8,929 nucleotides of DNA, taken from contig DEKZ01000143.1 of assembly GCA_002354135.1 (NCBI GenBank), positions 610-9,538 on the forward strand. The letters run 5' to 3'. This document shows, one piece after another, positions 1-7,170 of the stretch. The DNA comes from Massilia sp. UBA2709 (GTDB lineage Bacteria > Pseudomonadota > Gammaproteobacteria > Burkholderiales > Burkholderiaceae_D). How positions within the stretch are numbered: position 1 is the stretch's first letter; the number at the start of each line of letters is the position of its first letter. Both the position numbers and the translations under genes were made by a program. Under the pieces are notes generated by a model. The model searched no databases. It was given only the letters and a program-made list of their open reading frames with translations, and was not told the DNA's origin.

Positions 1-135
1 ATGTGGTTCAGCCCAAAGGGCTGCCCAGGCAGGCCCGACGAACAGCCGCTGCCGGCGGGTATCCACCACATGCCCGGCCCCAACCAGCCGCGCCGCCCCA
101 GGCCTGCGCCCCACTGTAAAGGACACGTTCCAAGC
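1..135. other. Leader region upstream of the MscS gene, no supported gene
   Basis: No gene can be supported here. The reading frame of the downstream channel gene stays open to the left edge, but its extra 45 residues are rich in proline, arginine and glycine. They precede a clear signal peptide, so they look like untranslated leader rather than protein. A perfect 6-bp inverted repeat, CAGCCC (9-14) with GGGCTG (18-23) and a 3-base loop, is present. It has no T-run, so it is not a convincing terminator for a gene to the left. A purine-rich AAAGGA at 118-123 is a plausible ribosome binding site for the start at 136. Confidence 0.5.
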
Positions 136-1770
136 ATGCGTACAGTTTTTCTCCGCTTCTTCCTTCTCCTTTCGCTTGCACTGAGCCTGCCGGCGGGCGC
201 GGTCCTGCCCGTGGTCCAGAAACCCGCCGACCCGGCCGCGCCGGCCGTCCTGCCCGACCCGCTGGGACGCGAAACGCCGCGGTCGGCGATTTCGGGCCTG
301 ATCGGCGCGCTGGCCGAGCACGACTACGACCGCGCCGCCCAGTACTTCGACCTGCCCGCGAACAGCAACCGCCAGCGCGTCAACGCCGCGACCCAGGCGC
401 GCGCCTTCCAGGCCCTGCTGGACAATGGCGGCTCGCTGCAACCCTATGCCGTCCTGTCGAACGAAGCTGTCGGCCGGATCGACGACGACCTGCCCATCGA
501 CCAGGAGCATGTCGGCCAGATCGGCATCCAGGGCAAGGGCGTGCCGGTCCTGCTGGCGCGCAACGAGGACGAGGGCAAGCAGGTATGGCGCATCTCGCAG
601 GACACGATGGACCAGATCGCCGCGGCCACCCGGCGCACCGCGGCCGCCCAGGCCGGCCAGCAGGACGAGTTCACCATCGCCGGCGCGCCCCTGAAGGACT
701 GGGGCCTGCTGATCGGCCTCGGCGTCCTGATCTTCGGCGGCCTGTGGATGGTGGCGGCGCTCATGGTCGCGCTCATGCGCCGCCTCGTGGCCGATCCCGC
801 GACGAACGGCCTGTACCGCTTTTTCGAGGCGGCCCTGCCGCCCCTGAGCCTCCTGATCGCCGTCTTCGTGTTCTTCGGCTGGGCGGAGCGGCTGCCGGTC
901 GCCATCGTGGCGCGCCAGACCCTGCTGCGCTATACCGGCATCATCTCGGTGATCGCCTTCGTCTGGTTCGGCCTGCGCCTGGTCGATGCCATCGCCGAAC
1001 TGGCCATCGTGCGCATGCAGCAGCGCCAGCGGCGCCAGGTCGTCTCGGTGATCACCCTGCTGCGGCGCACCGCCAAGGTGCTCCTGCTGCTGTTCTCCGG
1101 GATCGGCATCCTCGACACCTTCGGCATCGACGTCACCACCGGCATCGCGGCGCTGGGCATCGGCGGTATCGCCCTGGCGCTGGGCGCGCAGAAGACCGTG
1201 GAGAACCTGGTGGGCAGCGTCACCGTGATCGCCGACCGCCCGGCCCAGGTCGGCGACTTCATCAAGGTCGGCGACATCATCGGCACGGTCGAAGACGTCG
1301 GCATCCGCTCGACCCGCATCCGGACCCTGGAGCGCACCCTGGTGACCATTCCCAACGGCGACCTGTCGGCGCGCCAGATCGAGAACTTCGCGCCGCGCGA
1401 GCGCTTCCTGTTCAATCCGGTCATCGCGGTGGACTACCGGGCGCCGTCGGCCAAGCTGCGCGAGGCGATCGGCATCGTCCAGCAGATCGTGAAGCGGCAC
1501 GAGTACATCGGCGAAGGCGCGCGCGCCCACCTGGGCAGGATCAGCGAACGCTCCTTCAACATCGAGGTCTTCGCCTACATCGAGGTGCTCGACTTCGAAC
1601 AAAGCGTGCGCATTCGCGAGGAGCTGCTGCTGGCAATCTACGAGCAGCTGGAAGCGGCGGGCATCGGCCTGGCCTTCCCGGCCCAGACCGTCGAGTTCTC
1701 ACCCGAACCGCTGCGGGCGATCGCTCCGCGCGAGGCGCCCGGCGCACGACGGGACGCAAAGGCGCACTGA
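136..1770 (+). CDS. MscS-family mechanosensitive ion channel with periplasmic N-terminal domain
   Basis: Predicted inner-membrane channel that opens under membrane tension and releases solutes during hypo-osmotic shock (family knowledge). From the ATG at 136 the product is 544 residues. Residues 1-22 form a signal peptide (MRTVFLRFF then a Leu-rich core, ending near PAGA). Residues ~25-185 form a soluble, probably periplasmic domain. Hydrophobic segments follow at ~190-214, ~235-250, ~267-290 and ~310-325. The Gly/Ala-rich pore helix lies at ~335-365, with ALGIGGIALALGAQKTVENL as the core signature. The conserved beta-domain motif DRPAQVGDFIKVGDIIGTVE is at ~367-386, then IPNGDLS and a C-terminal alpha/beta domain. 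This start was chosen because the signal peptide begins there and AAAGGA lies about 12 bases upstream; the open frame to the left looks non-coding. The protein is larger than E. coli MscS (286 residues) because of the N-terminal domain and extra helices. It converges on the vWA gene and is probably functionally independent of the cluster to the right. Confidence 0.93.
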   Translation: MRTVFLRFFLLLSLALSLPAGAVLPVVQKPADPAAPAVLPDPLGRETPRSAISGLIGALAEHDYDRAAQYFDLPANSNRQRVNAATQARAFQALLDNGGSLQPYAVLSNEAVGRIDDDLPIDQEHVGQIGIQGKGVPVLLARNEDEGKQVWRISQDTMDQIAAATRRTAAAQAGQQDEFTIAGAPLKDWGLLIGLGVLIFGGLWMVAALMVALMRRLVADPATNGLYRFFEAALPPLSLLIAVFVFFGWAERLPVAIVARQTLLRYTGIISVIAFVWFGLRLVDAIAELAIVRMQQRQRRQVVSVITLLRRTAKVLLLLFSGIGILDTFGIDVTTGIAALGIGGIALALGAQKTVENLVGSVTVIADRPAQVGDFIKVGDIIGTVEDVGIRSTRIRTLERTLVTIPNGDLSARQIENFAPRERFLFNPVIAVDYRAPSAKLREAIGIVQQIVKRHEYIGEGARAHLGRISERSFNIEVFAYIEVLDFEQSVRIREELLLAIYEQLEAAGIGLAFPAQTVEFSPEPLRAIAPREAPGARRDAKAH

Positions 1771-1786
1771 CGCCGGGCGGGACGCT

Positions 1787-3133
1787 TCAGCCCAGCAATC
1801 CGTGCTGCTGGGCCTGCTTCACCCAGCCGGGATACTCGGTCATCAGGAGGTCGTACAGCTGGTCATCCGAATGCTCGTCCGGGCTGGCGACCGCGAAGAA
1901 GTCCGCATTGTCGATCAGGCGGCCATCGAGTTCGTCGAGCTTTTCCAGGAAGGGGAAGTCGGAGTCGGCAAAGCTGGCGAGCGCCCTGGCTTTCGACTTC
2001 CTGCCCTTGCCGATTCCCATGAACTGCCAGAAGATCGGCTCGCGGCTGGCCCAGCGCAGCTGGCGCTCGGTAAGCGGCTTGTCGGAGGTGCCGCCGTCGG
2101 TGACGAACATGACGTAGACCGGCAGCGCCGCCTTACCCGATTGAACAAGCGGCTGGCTGCGCGCGCCGCCGCCGGCGTCGGGGAAATAATGACGGCGCAC
2201 CGCTTCCATCGCCGCGCCGTAGCGGGTGTCGCCTTCGAGCGGGTGGCGCTCTATCATCTGCGCGACATAACCCGACCAGTTGCCCAGCCCCATCGGCGCG
2301 CCGCGGTGCACGTTCCGGCCGAACAGGAAGACGTCGATCTCGCCATCGTCGTCGAAACGGCAGCCGAGCGCCAGGATGCGCTCGGCGAAGCGCTGCACCA
2401 GGCCCTTGCGGTACAGCGTGCTCATCGACCCGGAGATGTCGAGCACCAGGCAGACCCGGGCGCGGTGCTGGCCGAGCCCGACCTTGGCCAGCGACACCCC
2501 GGCCGACTTGACCAGGCTGACCAGTTGCGGCGCGGCCTGCTCGACGCGCTTTTCCAGGCTGACGGCGGGCGCCGGCCGGGCTGGTGCAGCCGCTGCAGCC
2601 CGGGAGGGCGCGTCCGCGGCGACATCGGCCCCGAAATGCCGCACCAGGGCGGCCAGCCCGCCATTGAAGCCCTGCCCGACCGCCATGAAACGCCAGCCGC
2701 CGTCCTTGCGGTAGAGCTCGCCCAGCATGAGGGCCTGCTCGGCCGCGAAGTCCCGTCCGGCGAAATCGAAACGCGCGAACTCCCCTTCCCGGCTGACGAG
2801 GCGCAGATAGCCCGACTGCAATTGCGACATCGTGCCGCCACCGTCGACACTGGCCGCGATCACGACCCGCTCCACGCTGGGCGGCAGGCGGCCGAGTTCG
2901 AAGACGAAGCCATCCTTGTCCGCGCCCACGGCCGCGCTGCGCACGCCGCCGCAAGGGCTGAGGGGCTGGTTGAAGAAGGTCATGTAGCGCTCGTCGACCA
3001 GCTTGCCGCGGGCGTCGAGCGCGAAACAGGCGAAGTCGAGCGCCAGGCCGCTTGCGGACAAGCCGGCCTGCAGCGCGCCGGCCGGCGCGTGGGACGCCAG
3101 AGGCAGGCGCTCTCCCCGTGACAATTGCTTCAT
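1787..3133 (-). CDS. TerF-like protein: N-terminal TerD-type domain fused to C-terminal vWA domain
   Basis: The product is 448 residues from the ATG at 3133 (complement), preceded by GGAG at 3139-3142 with 5-base spacing. Residues ~1-168 match the TerD fold pattern: YMTFFNQPLSP near 50-60, FELGRLPPSVERVVIAASVD at 78-97, and GELYRKDGGWRFMAVGQGF at 138-156. An Ala/Pro-rich linker spans ~178-192. The vWA domain runs from ~224 to the end with a complete-looking metal-ion-dependent adhesion site: DISGS (D232, S234, S236), T303 in GDTRYG and D346 in FVTDGGTSD. The tail LDELDGRLIDNADFF (399-413) and YPGWV (434-438) is typical of TerF-like vWA proteins. No signal peptide or membrane segment is seen, so it is likely cytosolic. 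TerD and TerF proteins belong to tellurite and stress-resistance (ter) clusters, but no other ter gene is present here. It is divergent from a MoxR operon, and vWA proteins are the usual MoxR partners, so a functional link is plausible. The TerD calcium-site signatures (DLDAS, GDN..TG, DDE) are not recognisable. The exact role is unknown. Confidence 0.87.
   Translation of the reverse strand: MKQLSRGERLPLASHAPAGALQAGLSASGLALDFACFALDARGKLVDERYMTFFNQPLSPCGGVRSAAVGADKDGFVFELGRLPPSVERVVIAASVDGGGTMSQLQSGYLRLVSREGEFARFDFAGRDFAAEQALMLGELYRKDGGWRFMAVGQGFNGGLAALVRHFGADVAADAPSRAAAAAPARPAPAVSLEKRVEQAAPQLVSLVKSAGVSLAKVGLGQHRARVCLVLDISGSMSTLYRKGLVQRFAERILALGCRFDDDGEIDVFLFGRNVHRGAPMGLGNWSGYVAQMIERHPLEGDTRYGAAMEAVRRHYFPDAGGGARSQPLVQSGKAALPVYVMFVTDGGTSDKPLTERQLRWASREPIFWQFMGIGKGRKSKARALASFADSDFPFLEKLDELDGRLIDNADFFAVASPDEHSDDQLYDLLMTEYPGWVKQAQQHGLLG
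1790..1813. terminator. Inverted repeat at the convergent gene junction, possible bidirectional terminator stem
   Basis: GCCCAGCA (1790-1797) pairs perfectly with TGCTGGGC (1806-1813), giving an 8-bp GC-rich stem with an 8-base loop. It starts 20 bases after the MscS stop and overlaps the last codons of the opposing vWA gene. The position suits a stem that limits read-through between convergent genes. Neither flank carries a T-run, so it is not a canonical intrinsic terminator. It could instead be a chance result of the coding sequence (QQHGLLG). Confidence 0.3.
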
Positions 3134-3351
3134 ATCTGCTCCAGGTGTTGGACAAGGATGGGCATGCTGTACGGCACGACACGATATTGCTGGCCTATTC
3201 TTCCATGAATTGAGGCCCATCATTGCATTATTTGCGCGCGCGCCGCCCATCCTATTCACCCTGCATGACCGGTCCGTTCCGCTAACCCGGCAATATTGAA
3301 CTGGGATGGGAATCGTGGCAGCATGGCGCACCATTATCCTTCAGCCCGGCC
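3134..3351. promoter_or_regulatory. Divergent intergenic region, probable outward promoters for the vWA gene and the DUF4132 operon
   Basis: This 218-bp gap separates two genes reading outward and is clearly more AT-rich than the coding DNA, especially around 3180-3235 and 3290-3300. It must hold the promoter of the vWA gene, and most likely that of the rightward operon. I could not fix -35/-10 pairs with confidence. TATTCA (3253-3258) on the + strand, and TTCATG/TATCGT with 17-bp spacing on the - strand (about 3184-3212), are weak candidates. Other visible structure is an alternating GCGCGCGCGC tract (3234-3243) and a perfect 8-bp palindrome CAATATTG (3291-3298). The palindrome could be part of an operator but is short enough to be chance. 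Confidence 0.45.
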
Positions 3352-6300
3352 ATGTTCAAATCGATTCTGGAAGCTTTCGATGCGACGCGCATCGCCCTGT
3401 CTTCGGACGCCGCCCTGGTCCGTCAGATCCTTCTTCCGCTCGGCCGGATCGACGCGGCGCTCAGCCGGCGCGCGGCCGCCTACGTCACCGACGGCAGCGA
3501 AGCCACGGTCCTGTCCGAGCTTGCGCAGCATGCGGCGCGCGCCGGCGGGCTCCTCGGCAAGCCGGGACGCCTGCGCTGGAGTTTCAGCGCCGCCAACGAC
3601 GAGCGCCAGGTCAGCGCCGAGGTCGAGGACGGCATGGCGGCGCGTCACGCCCTGTACCGCCGCATCGAGGTCAAGCCGGCGGACCTGGCGCTGCTGGAGC
3701 GCTTGGGACGCCTGTTCGAGGCTGCCGATGGCGGCCAGTCCCTGGAGCGTACCGGCACCTCGGCGCCGGACTGGCTGCAATACGTACTGAACGACGCGCT
3801 GTGGGGCACCCTGCCATCGGACGTCGACGCGTGCGACCCCGCCAAGCTGCTGCCGCTGCGCCCGGCCTGGGATATCGGCCTGGTGCGCGCCTTGTTGCGC
3901 GACACCGGCCTGCCGCAGGGGCTGGCCCTGAACATCGTCTTCGAACGGCAGGAAATCGGAATGTATTACAACGACCGGGTCTACCGCCGCCTGCTGGCCC
4001 CGGGTGCGCTCGACGCGGACCTGCTGGCGCATCCGGAAGAAGTCGCATTTGCCGCCAAAACCCTGTCGATCAGCGGCAAGATGTTCCTGGCCGAACGTAT
4101 CGCCAGCGACGCAGGCCTGCGCCAGGCGTACGCCGCCCTGCTGGTGCGCCTGGCCGCGGGCGACAGCAAGACCGTGCGCGCGGCCGTCGCCCGCCACCTC
4201 GACGCGCTCGGCAGCGAAGTCGCCCAGGCCGAGCTGGCGGTAGTACTGCGCGAAGGCCAGGCCGAGGAGCGCGCCAATGCCGCCGAGCTGCTGGCGCGCC
4301 TGCAGGGCGCGCGGGCCGAGCAACTGCTGGAAGAGGCACTGCAGCGCGAAGCGGGCAAATCGGTGCAGCAGGCGATCCGCAATGCGCTCTCGCGTATCCG
4401 GGCCGCCGGCGACGCCGCCGACATCGTCCTGCCCGCACCGCCGCCGGCGCCGCCCGTGGCCGAAACCAGGATCGCCGACGACGCACTCGAGCTCCTGCTC
4501 GCCAACCGCGAGGAGCTGCTCGAACGCCTGCGCCTGGATGCCGAGCAGGAAAAAGAGGCGAACCGCGGCGCCCAGCGTCCGACCACGTGGCGCATCCAGC
4601 ACTACGAGCATTACCGCCAGCTCGACAGCGGCCAGTTGCGCGACGCCCTGCGCGCGCTCAACGGCGAGGGCGACGGGCGCATCCTGGAAAACCGCAGCGT
4701 CAACGACACGCTGGCCCTGCAGGGGCGCCTGGCGAGCCGGGCCGACTTCGGCCTGCTGCAGGCCTTGCGCTGGGACCTGTACGCGCGCCCCTACGACGGT
4801 TCGCTGTGGTTCCGCCTGCATTTCCAGAAGTGGTTGCGGCGACAGGACCTGGCGCAGGTGGACTTGCGCCAGTTGAGCGAGGCGGCCGCGCGCTGCGGCG
4901 CAGCGCCCACCGTCTTCGCCCGCGCCTGCCTGTCGAATGGCTACGCACGCTGCCTGCCGCAGGCGATGCTGCCGCCGGACGCGGTCTGGCCGCTGCTGGC
5001 GCAGCATCCCGAGGTAATCGACGCGGCCCTGGGCCTGACCGCTGGCGGGTGCGCCTACGGCGATCTCCCGGTCGTCCAGGCCCTGTCCGCCCTCGACACC
5101 TTCCCGACCGTGCCTTCGCGCTGGCTGCCGCGGGTGCTGGAGTTTGCGCTCGGCGAATCCAGGCCCCTGCGCGTGGCGGCCCAGCGCGTGCTCGACAAGC
5201 TTCCCGACATCGGCAAGCGCGTCGCCGACGTGCTCGGATCGACCAGGCAGGAACTGCGCCTCGAAGCCGCGCGCTGGCTGGCCCGCATCGACTACCGCCC
5301 GGCCATCCCGGCGCTGTACGCGGCGCTCGACAAGGAGGTGCGGGAGACCGTCAGCGCCGAGCTGATGACGGCGCTCGAGCGCCTCGGCGAAGACATCACG
5401 CCGCGCCTGGCCCCCGACGCGCTGCTGAAGCAGGCGCGCAAGGGCCTGAAGGCCAAGCCGCCCTCGGGCCTGGCCTGGCTGAACCTCGACCAGCTGCCCG
5501 CCTGCTTCTGGGACGACGCCGGGGCGACGGGCGCGCAGGTCGACCCGGACATCATCCGCTGGTGGGTGATCCTGGCCGCCAAGCTCAAGGAACCCGCCGC
5601 CAACGCCCTGCTGGTGCGCTACCTGGGCCTGCTGGACGGCGCGAGCAGGGTGGCCCTCGGGCGCTTCGTGCTGCAGAACTTCATCGCCCGCGACACCGCC
5701 GGCCCGCCACTCGAGGAGGCGCTCGCCTACGCCGCCGCGGAAACGCCGGGACAGTACCAGTACTACCAGCAGGCGGCGCGCCGGTATCCGGAGTTCTATG
5801 CCGAAGAGGGCAAGCTGACCGAGGAGCAGATCTTCGAACAGTTCAAGCGCCAGAAGCTGGCCGAGTACCGCGGCAGCGCGATTGGCGAAAAGGGCATCCT
5901 GGCGCTGATCTGCGCCATGCCCGGCCACGAACTGGTCGACACGATCCGCCTCTACATGCGCGACCACTACACGCGCCGCGCCCAGATCGAGGCGCTGCTG
6001 GAAGCGGCCAGCGTGTCCGACGACCCGGCCGTGATCCAGCTCGTGCTGAGCATCTCGCGGCGCTACCGGACCGCCTCGGTGCAGGAAAAGGCGCGCCTGC
6101 TGGTGGAGCGCATCGCCGAGCGCAACCGCTGGACGCCGGATCAACTGGCGGACCGCACCATTCCGACCGGCGGGCTCGACGAAACCGGCCGCATGGATTT
6201 CGAGTACGGCGGCCGTCGTTTCAGTGTCGTCCTCGACGCCAAACTCAAGCCCGTGCTGCTGAACGCCGAGGGCAAGGCGATTGCCGCCCTGCCCGCCGCG

Positions 6301-7137
6301 CGCCAGAACGACGATCCGGAATCGATCAGGGAAGGCAAGCAGCTCTTCACCGCCTGCAAGAAGGAAGTCAAGCAGGTGGTCGACATGCAGGGCGCGCGCC
6401 TGTACGAGGCGATGTGTGCGGGCCGCCTGTGGCCGGCCGGCGAATGGGACGAGTACGTGCGGCGCCACCCGATCGTCGGCCGCCTGGCCCAGCGCCTGCT
6501 CTGGATGCGCGTGGCCGCCGACGGCAGCCTGCTGTCCCTGCTGCGTCCGACCGAGGACGGCAGCCTGATCGACGCCGGCGACGAGGAGGTGACGCTGGCG
6601 CCAGAGGACCGTATCGGCCTGGCCCACGCCAGCCTGCTGGACGACGAGCAGATCCGCGCCTGGCAGGCCCACCTCAAGGACTACAAGGTGACGCCGCTGT
6701 TCGCCCAGCTGGCGCGGCGCAAGCCTGCGCTGGCCGATCCGGACGCCGACCTGGTCGACGACCGCCTCGGCTGGATCAGCGACACCTTCACCCTGCGCGG
6801 CGCCTTCAACAAGCAGGGCTATGCGCGCGGTTCGGCCGAGGATGGCGGCGTGTTCTTCGAGTACACCAAGGATTTCAGCAGCGCCGGCTTGCAGGTGCGC
6901 ATCGAGTTTACGGGCAGCTCCCTGCCCGAGGAGAACATGCCGGCAGCGCTCAAGACCCTGTCCTTCGTGCGCCTCGGCGCGCCGGGCGGCTACGCTTTCG
7001 GCAGCGGCAGTGGCGGCGGCCTGGCGCTATCGAAGGTGCCACCGGTATTGCTGGCCGAGGCCTACGGCGATTACCATGCCGTGGCCGCCGCCACCCAGGG
7101 ATTCGACCCGGACTGGCAGCGCAAGATGCCCTGGTAG
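3352..7137 (+). CDS. HEAT-repeat / DUF4132 protein (YehI/MolR-like)
   Basis: A 1261-residue cytosolic protein of unknown function, close in size to E. coli YehI (about 1200 residues). No signal peptide or membrane span is seen. Alternating amphipathic helices resembling HEAT repeats occupy ~244-350 (for example RAAVARHLDALGSEVAQAEL) and again ~587-680 (LRVAAQRVLDKLPDIGKRVA onward). A Pro/Ala-rich linker at ~361-371 separates the first block from a Glu/Arg-rich helix. The C-terminal ~955-1190 region carries the DUF4132 pattern: a strand pair RRFSVVLDAKLKPVLLNAEG, then FTACKKEVKQVVDMQGARLYEAM, W..GEWDEYVRRHPIVG, DRIGLAHASLLDDEQIRAW from ~1087, and YARGSAEDGG near 1157. HEAT blocks suggest a protein- or nucleic-acid-binding scaffold; no catalytic motif was recognised. 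The ATG at 3352 lacks a clear Shine-Dalgarno, and there is no in-frame ATG, GTG or TTG in the ~60 bases before it. A weakly translated or leader-poor start is possible. It is followed after 33 bases by the MoxR ATPase, so co-transcription is likely. The old MolR link to molybdate regulation in E. coli is not well supported. Confidence 0.88.
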   Translation: MFKSILEAFDATRIALSSDAALVRQILLPLGRIDAALSRRAAAYVTDGSEATVLSELAQHAARAGGLLGKPGRLRWSFSAANDERQVSAEVEDGMAARHALYRRIEVKPADLALLERLGRLFEAADGGQSLERTGTSAPDWLQYVLNDALWGTLPSDVDACDPAKLLPLRPAWDIGLVRALLRDTGLPQGLALNIVFERQEIGMYYNDRVYRRLLAPGALDADLLAHPEEVAFAAKTLSISGKMFLAERIASDAGLRQAYAALLVRLAAGDSKTVRAAVARHLDALGSEVAQAELAVVLREGQAEERANAAELLARLQGARAEQLLEEALQREAGKSVQQAIRNALSRIRAAGDAADIVLPAPPPAPPVAETRIADDALELLLANREELLERLRLDAEQEKEANRGAQRPTTWRIQHYEHYRQLDSGQLRDALRALNGEGDGRILENRSVNDTLALQGRLASRADFGLLQALRWDLYARPYDGSLWFRLHFQKWLRRQDLAQVDLRQLSEAAARCGAAPTVFARACLSNGYARCLPQAMLPPDAVWPLLAQHPEVIDAALGLTAGGCAYGDLPVVQALSALDTFPTVPSRWLPRVLEFALGESRPLRVAAQRVLDKLPDIGKRVADVLGSTRQELRLEAARWLARIDYRPAIPALYAALDKEVRETVSAELMTALERLGEDITPRLAPDALLKQARKGLKAKPPSGLAWLNLDQLPACFWDDAGATGAQVDPDIIRWWVILAAKLKEPAANALLVRYLGLLDGASRVALGRFVLQNFIARDTAGPPLEEALAYAAAETPGQYQYYQQAARRYPEFYAEEGKLTEEQIFEQFKRQKLAEYRGSAIGEKGILALICAMPGHELVDTIRLYMRDHYTRRAQIEALLEAASVSDDPAVIQLVLSISRRYRTASVQEKARLLVERIAERNRWTPDQLADRTIPTGGLDETGRMDFEYGGRRFSVVLDAKLKPVLLNAEGKAIAALPAARQNDDPESIREGKQLFTACKKEVKQVVDMQGARLYEAMCAGRLWPAGEWDEYVRRHPIVGRLAQRLLWMRVAADGSLLSLLRPTEDGSLIDAGDEEVTLAPEDRIGLAHASLLDDEQIRAWQAHLKDYKVTPLFAQLARRKPALADPDADLVDDRLGWISDTFTLRGAFNKQGYARGSAEDGGVFFEYTKDFSSAGLQVRIEFTGSSLPEENMPAALKTLSFVRLGAPGGYAFGSGSGGGLALSKVPPVLLAEAYGDYHAVAAATQGFDPDWQRKMPW

Positions 7138-7170
7138 GAAACGCGATCACCACACGACGACGGACAGACG

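Noticed and set aside
9..23. CAGCCC-AAA-GGGCTG hairpin as a terminator of a gene to the left
   Set aside because: The stem is only 6 bp with a 3-base loop and no T-run follows, so chance in GC-rich DNA is likely.
585..2117. Open frame of 510 codons on the + strand, overlapping the MscS gene in another frame
   Set aside because: Its product is Arg/Pro/His/Gly low-complexity sequence, while the MscS frame has a signal peptide, membrane helices and family motifs.
1802..3121. Open frame of 439 codons on the + strand, opposite the TerF-like gene
   Set aside because: No domain is recognisable, and the opposite strand encodes a vWA domain with an intact metal site.
3134..3334. N-terminal extension of the vWA gene to an upstream start at 3334
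   Set aside because: The extra 67 residues have no TerD similarity and span the AT-rich intergenic region. The ATG at 3133 has a good GGAG at 5-base spacing and begins the domain directly.
3334..6672. Open frame of 1112 codons on the - strand, antisense to the DUF4132 gene
   Set aside because: It is rich in Gln, Arg, Gly, Val and Ala with no recognisable domain. It is the expected by-product of strong GC third-position bias in the opposite frame. The + strand protein has clear family motifs over the same span.
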